The notes under the pieces were generated by a model, which had not been told where the DNA came from, ran no database searches, and saw only the letters and a program-made list of their open reading frames with translations. A stretch of DNA of 64,000 nucleotides, from contig NZ_BCRN01000013.1 in NCBI RefSeq assembly GCF_001552615.1, forward strand, positions 1-64,000, read 5' to 3'. Both the position numbers and the translations under genes were made by a program. Origin of the DNA: Millisia brevis NBRC 105863. GTDB lineage: Bacteria > Actinomycetota > Actinomycetes > Mycobacteriales > Mycobacteriaceae. Positions 42,896 to 51,608 of the stretch are shown here, piece after piece. Each line of letters opens with the position of its first letter. Position 1 is the first letter of the stretch.

Positions 42896-43489
42896 TCAGC
42901 GGGCCGCCACGATGCCGGTCCGCCAGCCCGGCGCCCGACCGCCCGCCGGCGGCGCGATCCGGTCGGCGTCGATATCGGTGCAGGTCAACAGCCAGGAGAC
43001 CACGGAATTCGAGTTCCACATGTCGCCGATCCGGTAGACATCCCGACCCCAGGTATGGCGGGGGACGGCGTCGATCCGGTCGAGCAGGGCGCGGCCCGAT
43101 TCGGCCGCCGCGGCGATCGGCACCGGCGAGTCGACCGCGTAGGCCCGATCGGGCAGCACCCCGTTCGGAGCGCACCGGATCTCGTAGCGGAAGAGGCGGG
43201 AGCGGCCCAGGATCGCCAGCCCCACCGGGCCGGTCGCGACCACGGTCGGCGCCCCGGCACCCGGACCCCAGGCCGGCGCCATCTCGATCAGCCGCGGTAC
43301 GCCGTCGACGATCACCTCGAGCGCCGCGTGGAAGAGCGGCTGCGGATCGCGGTGCTCCCGACGAGCGGTGATCAGCTCCCACCACCGGCTGGTGTGCACC
43401 ACGACGTGTCCGCCCGCGCCGACCGGCAGCCACCACAGCCGAATCCCCGATTCCCCCGCCGACGCGTCGTCGGGAACCGGCTCGATCAC
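42896..43489 (-). CDS. Conserved-looking hypothetical protein
   Basis: A 197-residue protein I cannot assign. It is Trp-rich (WWLP, RWWELITAR, APAWGPG, HTWGRDVY, WNSNSVVSWLL) and has no membrane segment. The order of a basic His (VVVHTSRWWELI) and a late Asn/Ser-rich block faintly recalls papain-like amidases, but no catalytic Cys is in a suitable place, so this is not claimed. It starts 7 nt after the stop of the MarR gene upstream on the same strand, so the two are probably an operon and the MarR protein may control it. Confidence 0.6.
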   Translation of the reverse strand: MIEPVPDDASAGESGIRLWWLPVGAGGHVVVHTSRWWELITARREHRDPQPLFHAALEVIVDGVPRLIEMAPAWGPGAGAPTVVATGPVGLAILGRSRLFRYEIRCAPNGVLPDRAYAVDSPVPIAAAAESGRALLDRIDAVPRHTWGRDVYRIGDMWNSNSVVSWLLTCTDIDADRIAPPAGGRAPGWRTGIVAAR

Positions 43490-43496
43490 CGCACCC

Positions 43497-44069
43497 CTAG
43501 TCGAAGTCTCCGGCCGACCGGCGCAGTTCGGTCAACGCCTCGATGAGGGCCGCCCGCGAATCGGGGGCCAGTCCGACGTCCGCGAAGACGCGGGCGTTGA
43601 GGTCCTCGGTGGCCGCGGCGACCACCTCGCGGCCGGCGGCGGTGATGTCGACCAGGGTTGTGCGCCGGTCGGTGGGATGGGGCAGACGCCGGGCCAGGCC
43701 CGCCGCCTCCAGCCGGTCGACCGCGTTGGTGACGCTGGTCGGGTGCACCTGCAGGCGCGCGCCGGCCTTCGCCATCGGCAGTCGACCCGAGCGGGTGAAC
43801 GCCAGCAGGCGCAGCAGTTCGTAGCGGGCGAAGGTCAGCCCGTGCGGTTTGAGGACGTGCTCGACCCGCGAGAGCATGATCTGCTGGGCGCGCATGATCG
43901 CGGTGACCGCGGCCATGCCGTCGGCGACGTCACCCCAGCCGTGATCGATCCACTGGCGGTGCGCCTCGCCGATCGGGTCGGCGCGGTGTGGGTGATCGGC
44001 CGGCGACGCCCCGCCGCCACCGGGCGCGGAGGCACCGGTGGCGTCGGGGGTCGTGTCGTCGGAAATCAC
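43497..44069 (-). CDS. MarR-family regulator
   Basis: MarR-type regulator of about 190 residues. After a 40-residue Ala/Gly/Pro-rich tail come the dimerisation helix MAAVTAIMRAQQIMLSRVE, the HTH LTFARYELLRLLAFTRSGRL, KAGARLQVHPTSVTNAVDRL, and the wing RRLPHPTDRRTTLVDIT. GTG 44069 was chosen because TACTGT lies 8 nt upstream and the remaining frame to 44429 is antisense to mmsB's downstream region. It leads an operon with the unknown gene 42896-43489. Effector unknown. Confidence 0.85.
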   Translation of the reverse strand: MISDDTTPDATGASAPGGGGASPADHPHRADPIGEAHRQWIDHGWGDVADGMAAVTAIMRAQQIMLSRVEHVLKPHGLTFARYELLRLLAFTRSGRLPMAKAGARLQVHPTSVTNAVDRLEAAGLARRLPHPTDRRTTLVDITAAGREVVAAATEDLNARVFADVGLAPDSRAALIEALTELRRSAGDFD

Positions 44070-44170
44070 CGGATGGGACAGTACCGAACGTCCGGGGGAT
44101 CGCGCCGGATGGCGGCCGGGCGACCGGGCCGGATGGCGGCCTGCGGGTGATCGACCTCTCACGTGGGCGA

Positions 44171-45055
44171 TCAGGCCGACCGTTCGCGGATGTCGTTGAT
44201 GATCGCCGAGAAGTCCTCGCCGGCTCCGCCGTTCTCGCGGAAGGCGTGGTACAGCTCCGCCGCCCGTCGACCGAGGGTCGCGTCGACCCCGTTGGCGTCG
44301 AGGGCCGAGACCGCCAGGCCGAGGTCCTTGTCCATCAACGCGGTCGCGAATCCCGGCTTGTAGTCGTTGTTCGCCGGGCTGGTCGGCACCGGCCCGGGGA
44401 CCGGGCAGTTCGTCGACAGCGCCCAACACTGGCCGGAGGCGTTGGCGGCGACGTCGAAGAGCGCCTGATGGGTCAGGCCGAGCTTCTCGCCGAGCACAAA
44501 GGCCTCGCTGACCGCGATCATCGACACCGCGAGGATCATGTTGTTGCAGACCTTCGCGGCCTGACCGTTGCCGGTGCCACCGCAGTGGACCACCTTGCGA
44601 CCCATCACCTCGAGGTACGGCGACGCCTCGGCGAAGGTCTCCTCGGTGCCGCCGACCATGAAGGCCAGGGTGCCGGCGGCCGCTCCGACCACGCCACCGG
44701 AGACCGGGGCGTCGATCGCGCGGTGCCCGGCGTCGACGGCGATCCCGTTGGCGGTGCGCGCATCCGCGACGTCGATGGTCGACGAGTCGATGAACAGCGT
44801 TCCCGGCGTGGCGATATCGACGATCTCACGGTAGAGATCGATCACGAACGACCCGTTGGGCAGCATCGTGATCACCACCTCGGCGCCCTTGACCGCCGCT
44901 GCCGGGGAGTCCGCCGGGGTGATGCCGGCGGCTTCCGCGGCGGCCAGCGCCGTCGCGGAGGGGTCGTAGCCGTGCACGGTGTGACCGGCGGCGGCCAGGT
45001 TCGCCGCCATCGGCCCGCCCATATTCCCCAGCCCGAGGAAGGCGATGGTGCTCAT
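44171..45055 (-). CDS. mmsB: 3-hydroxyisobutyrate dehydrogenase
   Basis: NAD-dependent dehydrogenase of 294 residues in valine breakdown, oxidising 3-hydroxyisobutyrate to methylmalonate semialdehyde. The N-terminal Rossmann motif is FLGLGNMGGPMAANL, the substrate-binding block DAPVSGGVVGAAAGTL and the catalytic-lysine block GNGQAAKVCNNMIL. It is the last gene of an operon with the acyl-CoA dehydrogenase and mmsA. The start ATG 45055 lies in the second copy of a 26-bp tandem repeat that carries ribosome site and start codon; the first copy opens only a 9-codon frame. Confidence 0.93.
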   Translation of the reverse strand: MSTIAFLGLGNMGGPMAANLAAAGHTVHGYDPSATALAAAEAAGITPADSPAAAVKGAEVVITMLPNGSFVIDLYREIVDIATPGTLFIDSSTIDVADARTANGIAVDAGHRAIDAPVSGGVVGAAAGTLAFMVGGTEETFAEASPYLEVMGRKVVHCGGTGNGQAAKVCNNMILAVSMIAVSEAFVLGEKLGLTHQALFDVAANASGQCWALSTNCPVPGPVPTSPANNDYKPGFATALMDKDLGLAVSALDANGVDATLGRRAAELYHAFRENGGAGEDFSAIINDIRERSA

Positions 45056-45098
45056 CGAGTACTCCTAGCGTCGGTGCTCATCGAGTGCTCCTACCGTC
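45047..45098. repeat. 26-bp tandem duplication over a ribosome site and start codon
   Basis: Two adjacent 26-bp copies (45047-45072 and 45073-45098) differ at two positions. On the minus strand each has AGGAG, 5-6 nt and ATGAGCACC. The upstream copy's ATG overlaps the acyl-CoA dehydrogenase stop and opens a short frame (MSTDARSTR) that itself stops on the mmsB start codon. Confidence 0.9.
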
Positions 45099-46238
45099 GA
45101 GCGGGCGGCGTGCGATGTCGCGACCGATGACCACCCGCATGATGTCGTTGGCTCCCTCCAGGATCTGGTGTACCCGCAGATCCCGGACGATTTTTTCGAT
45201 TCCGTATTCCTCGAGGTAGCCGTAGCCACCGTGCAGCTGCAGGGCCTGGTTCGCGACGTTGAAGCCGGAGTCGGTGGCCACGAGCTTGGCCATCGCGCAC
45301 AGCTCGACCTTGTCGCGGGCCCCGGCGTCCAGCGCCGCGGCCGCGCGCCACAGCAGGGTGCGCGCCGATTCGAGCGAGGTGCGCATATCGGCCAGCTGCG
45401 CCTGGACCACCGGATTGTCGAGCAGCGGTCCACCGAAGGCGCGGCGATCGGCCAGATAGCTCACCGTCCGGTCGAACGCCTCGGCGGCGCCGCCGACCGA
45501 GCAGGCGGCGATATTGATCCGGCCGCCGTTGAGCCCGTTCATCGCGATCTTGAAGCCGTTGCCCTCGCCGCCGAGCAGGTTCGCCGCGGGCACGCGAACC
45601 TGCTCGAGGATCACCTGCCGGGTGGGCTGGGCGTTCCAGCCCATCTTCGCCTCGTTGGTGCCGAAGGACAGCCCCTCGACGCCGGCGGGCACGATGAACG
45701 CCGAGACGCCGCCGGGTCCCGGACCGCCGCTGCGGGCCATCACCACGTAGACGTCGGTGCTGCCGGCGCCGGAGATGAACTGCTTGACCCCGGACAGGAC
45801 CCACTCGTCGCCGTCGCGAACGGCCTTGGTGGACAACGCTCCCGCGTCCGAGCCGGCACCCGGCTCGGTCAGGCAGTAGCTGCCCAGCGCCTCCATGGAG
45901 GTCAGCTGGGGCAGCCATGCCTTGCGCTGCTCGTCGTCACCGTAGGAGTCGATCATCCAGGCGACCATGTTGTGGATCGAGATGTACGACGCGATCGCCG
46001 GGCATCCCCGAGCGAGCTGCTCGAAGATGCGCACCGCGTCCAGACGCTGCAGTTCCGACCCGCCGACATCCTCACGGATGTAGATGCCGCCCATTCCGAG
46101 CGCACCGGCCTTGCGCAGCACGTCGACCGGAAAGTGCTTGTCCCGGTCCCATTCCGCGGCGTGCGGCGCGAGATATTCGTCGGCGAAGTCGCGGGCCATC
46201 TCGGTGATGGCACGCTGGTCCTCGGATAATTCGAACAT
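45078..46238 (-). CDS. Acyl-CoA dehydrogenase, probably isobutyryl-CoA dehydrogenase
   Basis: FAD-dependent acyl-CoA dehydrogenase of 386 residues. YCLTEPGAGSDAGAL is the substrate/FAD signature, GNGFKIAMNGLNGGRINIAA the central one, and the catalytic Glu is in HQILEGANDIMR near the C-terminus. Its place between mmsA and mmsB makes isobutyryl-CoA (valine pathway) the likely substrate; the product methacrylyl-CoA then needs a hydratase and hydrolase that are not encoded here. It starts 5 nt after the mmsA stop, and its TGA overlaps an ATG in the duplicated start region before mmsB. Confidence 0.9.
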   Translation of the reverse strand: MFELSEDQRAITEMARDFADEYLAPHAAEWDRDKHFPVDVLRKAGALGMGGIYIREDVGGSELQRLDAVRIFEQLARGCPAIASYISIHNMVAWMIDSYGDDEQRKAWLPQLTSMEALGSYCLTEPGAGSDAGALSTKAVRDGDEWVLSGVKQFISGAGSTDVYVVMARSGGPGPGGVSAFIVPAGVEGLSFGTNEAKMGWNAQPTRQVILEQVRVPAANLLGGEGNGFKIAMNGLNGGRINIAACSVGGAAEAFDRTVSYLADRRAFGGPLLDNPVVQAQLADMRTSLESARTLLWRAAAALDAGARDKVELCAMAKLVATDSGFNVANQALQLHGGYGYLEEYGIEKIVRDLRVHQILEGANDIMRVVIGRDIARRPLDGRSTR

Positions 46239-46243
46239 CGCGA

Positions 46244-47761
46244 TCAGCTCATGGTGGGGATCACGAAGTGGTCGGTCGCCTCACCGGTCGCGGCCTCGCG
46301 CAGTCCGGCGGGCCACCGCTGGGTGACCGTCTTGGTCTTGGTGTAGAAGCGGAACGCGTCCGGGCCGTGCTGGTTGAGATCGCCGAAGCCGGAACGCTTC
46401 CAGCCGCCGAAGGTGTGGTACGCGATCGGCACCGGGATCGGCACGTTGACGCCGACCATGCCCACGTTGATGCGGTTGACGAAGTTGCGGGCGGTGTCGC
46501 CGTCGCGGGTGAAGATCGCCACACCGTTGCCGTACTCGTGCTCGTGCGGCAGCTTCAGCGCTGCCTCGTAGTCATCGGCGCGGGCGATCACCAGGACCGG
46601 TCCGAAGATCTCCTCGCGGTAGATCGACATGTCGGTGGTGACCTTGTCGAACAGCGAAGCGCCGGCGAAGAATCCGTCCTCGTGTCCGTCGAGCGCGAAG
46701 CCGCGTCCGTCGACGACCAGCTCGGCGCCCTCTTCCACGCCCTGGTTGATGTAGCGGTCGACCCGCTCGACACCATCGCGGCCGACCAGCGGGCCGAAGT
46801 CCGCGTTCGGATCATCGCTGGTGCCGATGCGCAGCTTGCCGATCCGCTCGATCAGCTTCTCGCGCAGGGCTTCGGCGGTCTTCTCGCCGACCGGGACGGC
46901 GACCGACAGCGCCATGCAGCGCTCGCCGGCGGAGCCGTAGGCGGCGCCGACCAGTGCATCGGCGGCGTCGTCGAGGTCGGCGTCCGGCATGATGATCGCG
47001 TGGTTCTTCGCGCCACCGAAGCACTGGGCGCGCTTGCCGTTCTTGGCGGCGGTCTCGTAGATGTACTGCGCGATCGGGGTGGAGCCGACGAATCCGACCG
47101 CCTTGATGCGGTCGTCGTTCAGCAGCGCGTCGACCACTTCCTTGTCACCGTTGATCACGTTGAAGACGCCGGCCGGCAGGCCCGCCTCGAGGAAGAGTTC
47201 GGCCAGGCGCAGCGGCACCGAGGGGTCGCGCTCGGAGGGCTTGAGGACGAAGGCGTTGCCGGCGGCGAGTGCGGGGCCGGCCTTCCACAGCGGGATCATC
47301 GCAGGGAAGTTGAACGGGGTGATGCCGGCCACGACGCCGAGCGGCTGGCGCATCGAGTAGACGTCGATGCCGGTGCCGGCGGAGTCGGTGAACTCGCCCT
47401 TGAGCAGATGCGGTGCGGCGATGCAGAACTCGATGACCTCGAGGCCGCGCTGGATGTCGCCCTTGGCGTCGGCGATCGTCTTGCCGTGCTCGGAGGACAG
47501 GAGGGCGGCGAGCGAGTCCATCTCGCCGGCGACCAGTTCGAGGAACTTCATCAGCACGCGGGCCCGCTTCTGCGGGTTGGTCGCCGCCCAGCCGATCTGC
47601 GCGGCCTCGGCGTCGGCGATCGCGGCGTCGACTTCGGCGACCGAGGCGAGTGGCACCTTCGCGGCGACCTCTCCGGTATTGGGGTTGTAGACGTCCCCGA
47701 ACCGGCCCGAGGTACCCGGCAGGCGCTTGCCCGCGACGAAGTGTGTCAGTTCCTGTGCCAT
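46244..47761 (-). CDS. mmsA: CoA-acylating methylmalonate-semialdehyde dehydrogenase
   Basis: Aldehyde dehydrogenase of 505 residues that converts methylmalonate semialdehyde (and malonate semialdehyde) with CoA and NAD to propionyl-CoA or acetyl-CoA. Family-specific blocks are PLGVVAGITPFNFPAMIPLW, FVGSTPIAQYIYETAAKNGK, the catalytic Cys in GSAGERCMALSVAV and EIFGPVL. First gene of the mmsA-acyl-CoA dehydrogenase-mmsB operon. GGAGCG lies upstream of ATG 47761. The promoter should lie in 47762-47850, where an A/T-richer segment including TAGGAT was seen, but no convincing operator could be defined. Confidence 0.94.
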   Translation of the reverse strand: MAQELTHFVAGKRLPGTSGRFGDVYNPNTGEVAAKVPLASVAEVDAAIADAEAAQIGWAATNPQKRARVLMKFLELVAGEMDSLAALLSSEHGKTIADAKGDIQRGLEVIEFCIAAPHLLKGEFTDSAGTGIDVYSMRQPLGVVAGITPFNFPAMIPLWKAGPALAAGNAFVLKPSERDPSVPLRLAELFLEAGLPAGVFNVINGDKEVVDALLNDDRIKAVGFVGSTPIAQYIYETAAKNGKRAQCFGGAKNHAIIMPDADLDDAADALVGAAYGSAGERCMALSVAVPVGEKTAEALREKLIERIGKLRIGTSDDPNADFGPLVGRDGVERVDRYINQGVEEGAELVVDGRGFALDGHEDGFFAGASLFDKVTTDMSIYREEIFGPVLVIARADDYEAALKLPHEHEYGNGVAIFTRDGDTARNFVNRINVGMVGVNVPIPVPIAYHTFGGWKRSGFGDLNQHGPDAFRFYTKTKTVTQRWPAGLREAATGEATDHFVIPTMS

Positions 47762-48052
47762 GTTTTCGCTCCGGATTCTCGCGACTCCTTCGGACGGGAG
47801 ATCCGCCCGAGCAATTACTTGGACATCCTACAATCGGATATCAATGGGTGTAAAGAGTCGCCTCGACGATCGGCCGACCCATGCCCCTGTACCCACGTAT
47901 TTCGCAGTCTCCGCCTCCCCAACCGGCCGTTGACCCGATTCCGCGAAAGCGGGCGATCGGATCTGGGTGGCCCGCAGCAACGACGGCTTCCACGCGCTCG
48001 ACCTCGGCGTGCGGGACACGCCGCCCGCGAACCGGGTCACTACCATCGGCTC

Positions 48053-48712
48053 GTGATCATGCGCGCCCTGCCGGCGATCGGCGCCCTACTGGTCGGCGTC
48101 ATGGTCCTGGCGATCGGTTACGTCCTGGGTATGGCCCGCGAGTCGGGCCGAGCAGCCGACGTACCGGTCCCGAGCGTGGTGGACATCGGCTTTGCGCAGG
48201 ACATGTCGGAGCATCACGATCAGGCGATCCTGATGGCCCGGACCCTCGCTCCCGACGTCGCCCCCGAGGTGCGGGGGCTCGCCGACCGCATCGTGGTGGC
48301 GCAGACCGCCGAAACGGCGACCATGCGCGGCTGGCTGACGTGGTTCGGCGAACCGGCCGGCGCCGCCGAGCCGATGGCCTGGATGCACGTCGACGACGGA
48401 TCCGGCGCCCACGACCACGAGACCGCGGCGGACGCCGACGGGGAGCACCCGCCGATGCCGGGCACCGCCTCCACCGAACAGATCCAGCGCCTGGCGGCCG
48501 CCCGCGGCGTCGACGCGGAGGTGCTGTTCCTGCAGCTGATGATCCGCCACCACGAGGGCGGGATCGAGATGGCGACCGTCGCCCGCGACGATCCGCGAAC
48601 CGGGGAGGCCACCCGACAGCTCGCCGGGTCGATGATCGGGGAGCAGAACAGCGAGATCGGGCTGATGCGGGGGCTGCTGCTCGCCCGCGGCGGGCAGGAG
48701 CTCGCCGGCTGA
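48053..48712 (+). CDS. DUF305 (ferritin-like) exported protein
   Basis: A 219-residue protein with an N-terminal membrane helix or uncleaved signal (ALPAIGALLVGVMVLAIGYVLGM) and two DUF305 helical repeats. The first carries FAQDMSEHHDQAILMARTLA, the second LQLMIRHHEGGIEMATVA; the paired His and Met residues match the copper- or iron-binding pattern reported for some family members. The linker contains GAHDHET. GTG 48053 has TACCAT 6 nt upstream, fitting a leaderless transcript; ATG 48059 is an alternative. A role in periplasmic metal binding is plausible but not shown. No copper-export gene is adjacent. Confidence 0.85.
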   Translation: MIMRALPAIGALLVGVMVLAIGYVLGMARESGRAADVPVPSVVDIGFAQDMSEHHDQAILMARTLAPDVAPEVRGLADRIVVAQTAETATMRGWLTWFGEPAGAAEPMAWMHVDDGSGAHDHETAADADGEHPPMPGTASTEQIQRLAAARGVDAEVLFLQLMIRHHEGGIEMATVARDDPRTGEATRQLAGSMIGEQNSEIGLMRGLLLARGGQELAG

Positions 48713-48747
48713 CGGCCGGCCTCCGGCGCCGCACCGACGAGACTCGG

Positions 48748-49407
48748 TCAGTCGTCGGCGCGGTTGTGCAGGCGCTTCTCGAACAACTTGTTCTGCTCCG
48801 GGGTGACGCCGGTGGCCTCCGCCCCCCACATCAACCAGCGCCGGTAGAGGCCGTCCTCGTCGCCGCCCGCAGCGACGTCGATCGGTTCCTCGAGATGCCG
48901 ACCGAAAGCGAACCGCAGCAGGGTCGGCACGTCCATCTGTGGCCCGGACGTGTGTTCGAGCACCTCGGTGACCCATCGCCCGACCAGCGACGAGACCAGA
49001 TCCTTGAGGTCGATCAGCACCTGCTGGTCGGCGTGGTCGTCCGCCGCCAGACGCGTATAGATCTCCAGCAGCGAGGTCAGCTGCCGCACCGACATCGGCA
49101 CCTCGTTGGGGCCGACCACGGTGCGCGGGGCCTCGGCGGCAGGCGCCGATCGCGAGGGGGAGCTGTCCAGCGGGATCGGATCGCCCCCGGCCCACACCCG
49201 GGCCGCGCTGCCGGGCTGCCAGCGCAGCGGTCGGTCGAGCTTGTTGCGGGTGGTCACATTCGGAGGCGGACCTTCGGCGTTCTCCACCCGGGTCTGGGTG
49301 GTGTCCGATGGACCGCCGGCGGCGGTCACGTCGTCCTGGGTGAGGCCCAACTCCTCGCGCCGCGAACGGACGAGGTGTCCGAAACGAACGCGGTCAGTGG
49401 GTGTCAT
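48748..49407 (-). CDS. XRE-type helix-turn-helix protein
   Basis: A 219-residue protein with an N-terminal HTH (FGHLVRSRREELGLTQDDVT, then ENAEGPPPNVTTRNKLDRPLRW), a proline/serine-rich linker and a helical C-terminal region that I do not recognise (SVRQLTSLLEIYTRLAADDH onward). It is divergent from the EspR-like cassette with 175 bp between. Proteins of this architecture occur in many mycolata without known function. It could control the divergent cassette; a loose inverted repeat TTGTC...GACAA (49464-49485) lies between them but is weak evidence. Confidence 0.7.
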   Translation of the reverse strand: MTPTDRVRFGHLVRSRREELGLTQDDVTAAGGPSDTTQTRVENAEGPPPNVTTRNKLDRPLRWQPGSAARVWAGGDPIPLDSSPSRSAPAAEAPRTVVGPNEVPMSVRQLTSLLEIYTRLAADDHADQQVLIDLKDLVSSLVGRWVTEVLEHTSGPQMDVPTLLRFAFGRHLEEPIDVAAGGDEDGLYRRWLMWGAEATGVTPEQNKLFEKRLHNRADD

Positions 49408-49582
49408 TCGGCCAGCCTAGCTACTGACCTGTCCGACCCGACGGATCAGCGAATGGGGATGTTTTGTCGTTCGTTCAGTGGACAATACCGGCCGTACCAT
49501 GGCAAGCCATCCGGTACGCGTCGGATACCACGCATAGAATTCGGTACGAGGCAGTCGGGTGGTCGGGCGGGGAGGAGTGGGC

Positions 49583-50005
49583 ATGGAGTCACTGTCGTTG
49601 TCCGAGAGAATTCGGATCCTGGTGGAGACCGCCGCGGCCGCGGGCCGGACCGAGACCGACGAATCGATCGCCGCCGCGGTCGCTCCGGTGGTCGGCCGCC
49701 CGATCGAGACCTCGCTGATCCGTGAGGCGATCGAGGGCGACGCCGTTCCCGCGGACGACGTGCTCGAGGCGATCGCCGCGCATTTTTCGGCGCCCCGGTC
49801 CTACCTGCTGGGCTCGCCGGAGGAGCAGGCGCGCTATCTGCACCAGCTCGAACTGTTCACCATGTTGTCGGGCGTCCCGGTATCGCTGATGGCCCTGCGC
49901 TCCGGACGGCCGGAGCTGTCCGCGGAGTCGGTGTCGGCCGTCGGCCGACTGATCGAGTCCACTCACGAACGGTACGGCGCACCCGATCCCTATCGATCGT
50001 CGTGA
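49583..50005 (+). CDS. EspR-like atypical helix-turn-helix protein
   Basis: A 140-residue DNA-binding protein whose layout recalls mycobacterial EspR: an N-terminal HTH (SLSERIRILVETAAAAGRTE...DESIAAAVAP...TSLIREAIEG), then APRSYLLGSPEEQARYLHQL and a C-terminal helical dimerisation region. ATG 49583 has GGAGGAG 5 nt upstream. Its stop overlaps the GTG of the ImmA/IrrE-type gene (GTGA), so regulator and protease are co-translated, as in many repressor/metalloprotease switch pairs. It may be the substrate of that protease. Confidence 0.75.
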   Translation: MESLSLSERIRILVETAAAAGRTETDESIAAAVAPVVGRPIETSLIREAIEGDAVPADDVLEAIAAHFSAPRSYLLGSPEEQARYLHQLELFTMLSGVPVSLMALRSGRPELSAESVSAVGRLIESTHERYGAPDPYRSS

Positions 50006-50571
50006 CACCGCCGATCGACCGCGGTGGCGACGAGGCCGTCCGGAGGGTGGTGCAGACGCTGCCCTTCCGTCGGCCCTGGTCGATCGAGGGATTCCTCGGC
50101 GACGTGGGGATTCGGCTCGGCCGCCTCATCGTGGTGGAGCCGCTCCCGGAGGAGGTCGACCGGGAGATCACCGGGCTGTGGGTTCCGACCGCCACCCGTG
50201 ACGTCATCTACGTCAGTTCCCGCGCCACCGGGCGCTATCGCGAGCACATCATCTGTCACGAGGTTGCGCATATCCTGCTGGCCCACCGGGCGGGTGGGCA
50301 CGCCGAGTTCCTCGACTATCTGGCGGAGAACATCCGCCGGATCGCGCCCGACCTGCCCGACTACCTGATCCAGCGGCTCGCCCGCTCCCAGGTCTGCTTC
50401 GCGCGCAGCGGCTCGGCCCTGCATCCGGTCGAGGCGGAGGCCGAGCAGGTCGCGACGCTGATCATGACGCGGGCGGAGGATCTGCGGAAGCCGCTGTTCC
50501 CGCCCGACCTGCCGCCGCGGGATCGCGAATTCCTGGGCAAGATCGCCGGGCTCTTCGGCTGGCGGGTGTGA
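50002..50571 (+). CDS. ImmA/IrrE-family metallo-endopeptidase (DUF955)
   Basis: Zinc metalloprotease-like protein of 189 residues. The gluzincin-type motif HEVAHILLAH (H-E-x-x-H) is intact, and a downstream Glu in PVEAEAEQVATLIM provides the likely third zinc ligand, as in ImmA/IrrE proteins (HExxH followed by an E-x2-A motif). These proteases cleave partner XRE repressors in response to stress or DNA damage. Start GTG 50002 overlaps the stop of the EspR-like gene. The membrane-protein gene begins 6 nt after its stop. Confidence 0.88.
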   Translation: MTPPIDRGGDEAVRRVVQTLPFRRPWSIEGFLGDVGIRLGRLIVVEPLPEEVDREITGLWVPTATRDVIYVSSRATGRYREHIICHEVAHILLAHRAGGHAEFLDYLAENIRRIAPDLPDYLIQRLARSQVCFARSGSALHPVEAEAEQVATLIMTRAEDLRKPLFPPDLPPRDREFLGKIAGLFGWRV

Positions 50572-50577
50572 CGGCTT

Positions 50578-51546
50578 GTGGATGTGGTCGTGGTGGTGCT
50601 CGCGGCGGTCGCGCTCGCCGCGATCGGCGTCGCCCGGCTGGCCTACTGGCGGTCCCGCCCGTCGAGTAGGCCGCTGACGATCGTCGTCTTCGCGATGGCG
50701 GTCAGCACGGTGATCCGCATGCCCGGTGTCGCCGACGACGTGATGGATCCCTGGTTCCACGGGCTGCTCGGTGTCCACAACGGCACCGAGCTGATCGCCG
50801 CGGTCGCCGGGGTCTTCGCCTTCATGACCGTCGTCGAACTGGTGGCGGTGACCGTCTCCGATCGGCCGGCGATCTGGCGGCGGGTCTTCCGCGTCGTCAC
50901 CCCGGCGGTCGCGCTCGCCACGATCGCGGGCTTCCTGTCCTCTTCCGCCTCCTGGGCGCCGAGCGGCGCGATCTTCCGCGACTTCCCTCTCGACCGGGGT
51001 CTGTTGCTCTTCTGGGGGCTCTACGTCGGCACGATGATCGCCGCCTCCTGCGGGGCGATGTTCTACCTCGTGCGGATGGTGCGCCTGCCCGGCGTGCGGG
51101 ATTCGCCGATCGGTCGGCCCCTGCTGTTGATGACCGCCGGCGCGATCGCGGGGCTGCTGCCGGCCTCCAATCTGCTCTTCCGGCTGCAGATGCACTCCGG
51201 GGGGACGCCGGACTGGTATCGGGCCCACGCGGAGCTGATCGGCTGGGCCGGGGCGCTGATCCCGTTGATCTTCATCGGCGCCGGCTCGCTGTTCTACTCG
51301 GCCACCGTCCTGCCCGATCGGGTGCGGCGATACCGCGCGATCCGCCGCTCCAGCGGCATGTATGCCGAGGTCCTGCGGTCGGGGGACGACGTGATGGTCC
51401 CCCGTGACGCCCGCACCTACTCGACGCGGCGGGCCGCCTGGTGGGGCAGCAGATCGCCGATGATCACCCATCAGATGATGGTCGTCCTGGCAGACGCAGC
51501 GGTCCGTTCCGGTGATTCGGGCCGGACAAAAGCTGCTAGTCTGTAA
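50578..51546 (+). CDS. Multi-pass membrane protein (MAB_1171c-like)
   Basis: A 322-residue integral membrane protein with about seven hydrophobic segments in the first 250 residues and a soluble C-terminal tail of about 70 residues (LPDRVRRYRAIRRSSGMYAE...). Proteins like this, called MAB_1171c-type or DUF6545 by my recollection, are often encoded right after a HTH and an ImmA/IrrE gene in actinobacteria. It starts with GTG 50578, 6 nt after the protease stop. It may be a signal receiver or the output of the switch; neither is shown. Confidence 0.68.
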   Translation: MDVVVVVLAAVALAAIGVARLAYWRSRPSSRPLTIVVFAMAVSTVIRMPGVADDVMDPWFHGLLGVHNGTELIAAVAGVFAFMTVVELVAVTVSDRPAIWRRVFRVVTPAVALATIAGFLSSSASWAPSGAIFRDFPLDRGLLLFWGLYVGTMIAASCGAMFYLVRMVRLPGVRDSPIGRPLLLMTAGAIAGLLPASNLLFRLQMHSGGTPDWYRAHAELIGWAGALIPLIFIGAGSLFYSATVLPDRVRRYRAIRRSSGMYAEVLRSGDDVMVPRDARTYSTRRAAWWGSRSPMITHQMMVVLADAAVRSGDSGRTKAASL

Positions 51547-51608
51547 CGCTTTCACCCAAATAAGCGAAATCTGAGCCATACTGGGTGGAGAAGCGAGGGG
51601 GATGGCCA

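Noticed and set aside
44130-44429. N-terminal extension of the second MarR gene
   Set aside because: It overlaps mmsB; GTG 44069 with TACTGT upstream gives a normal MarR length.
46268-48052. Long upstream extension of the DUF305 gene
   Set aside because: It is antisense to mmsA; the real protein begins with the hydrophobic segment at 48053.
47967-48056. Short frame ending on the DUF305 start (VARSNDGFHALDLGV...)
   Set aside because: No ribosome site and too short; it probably reflects codon bias of GC-rich DNA.
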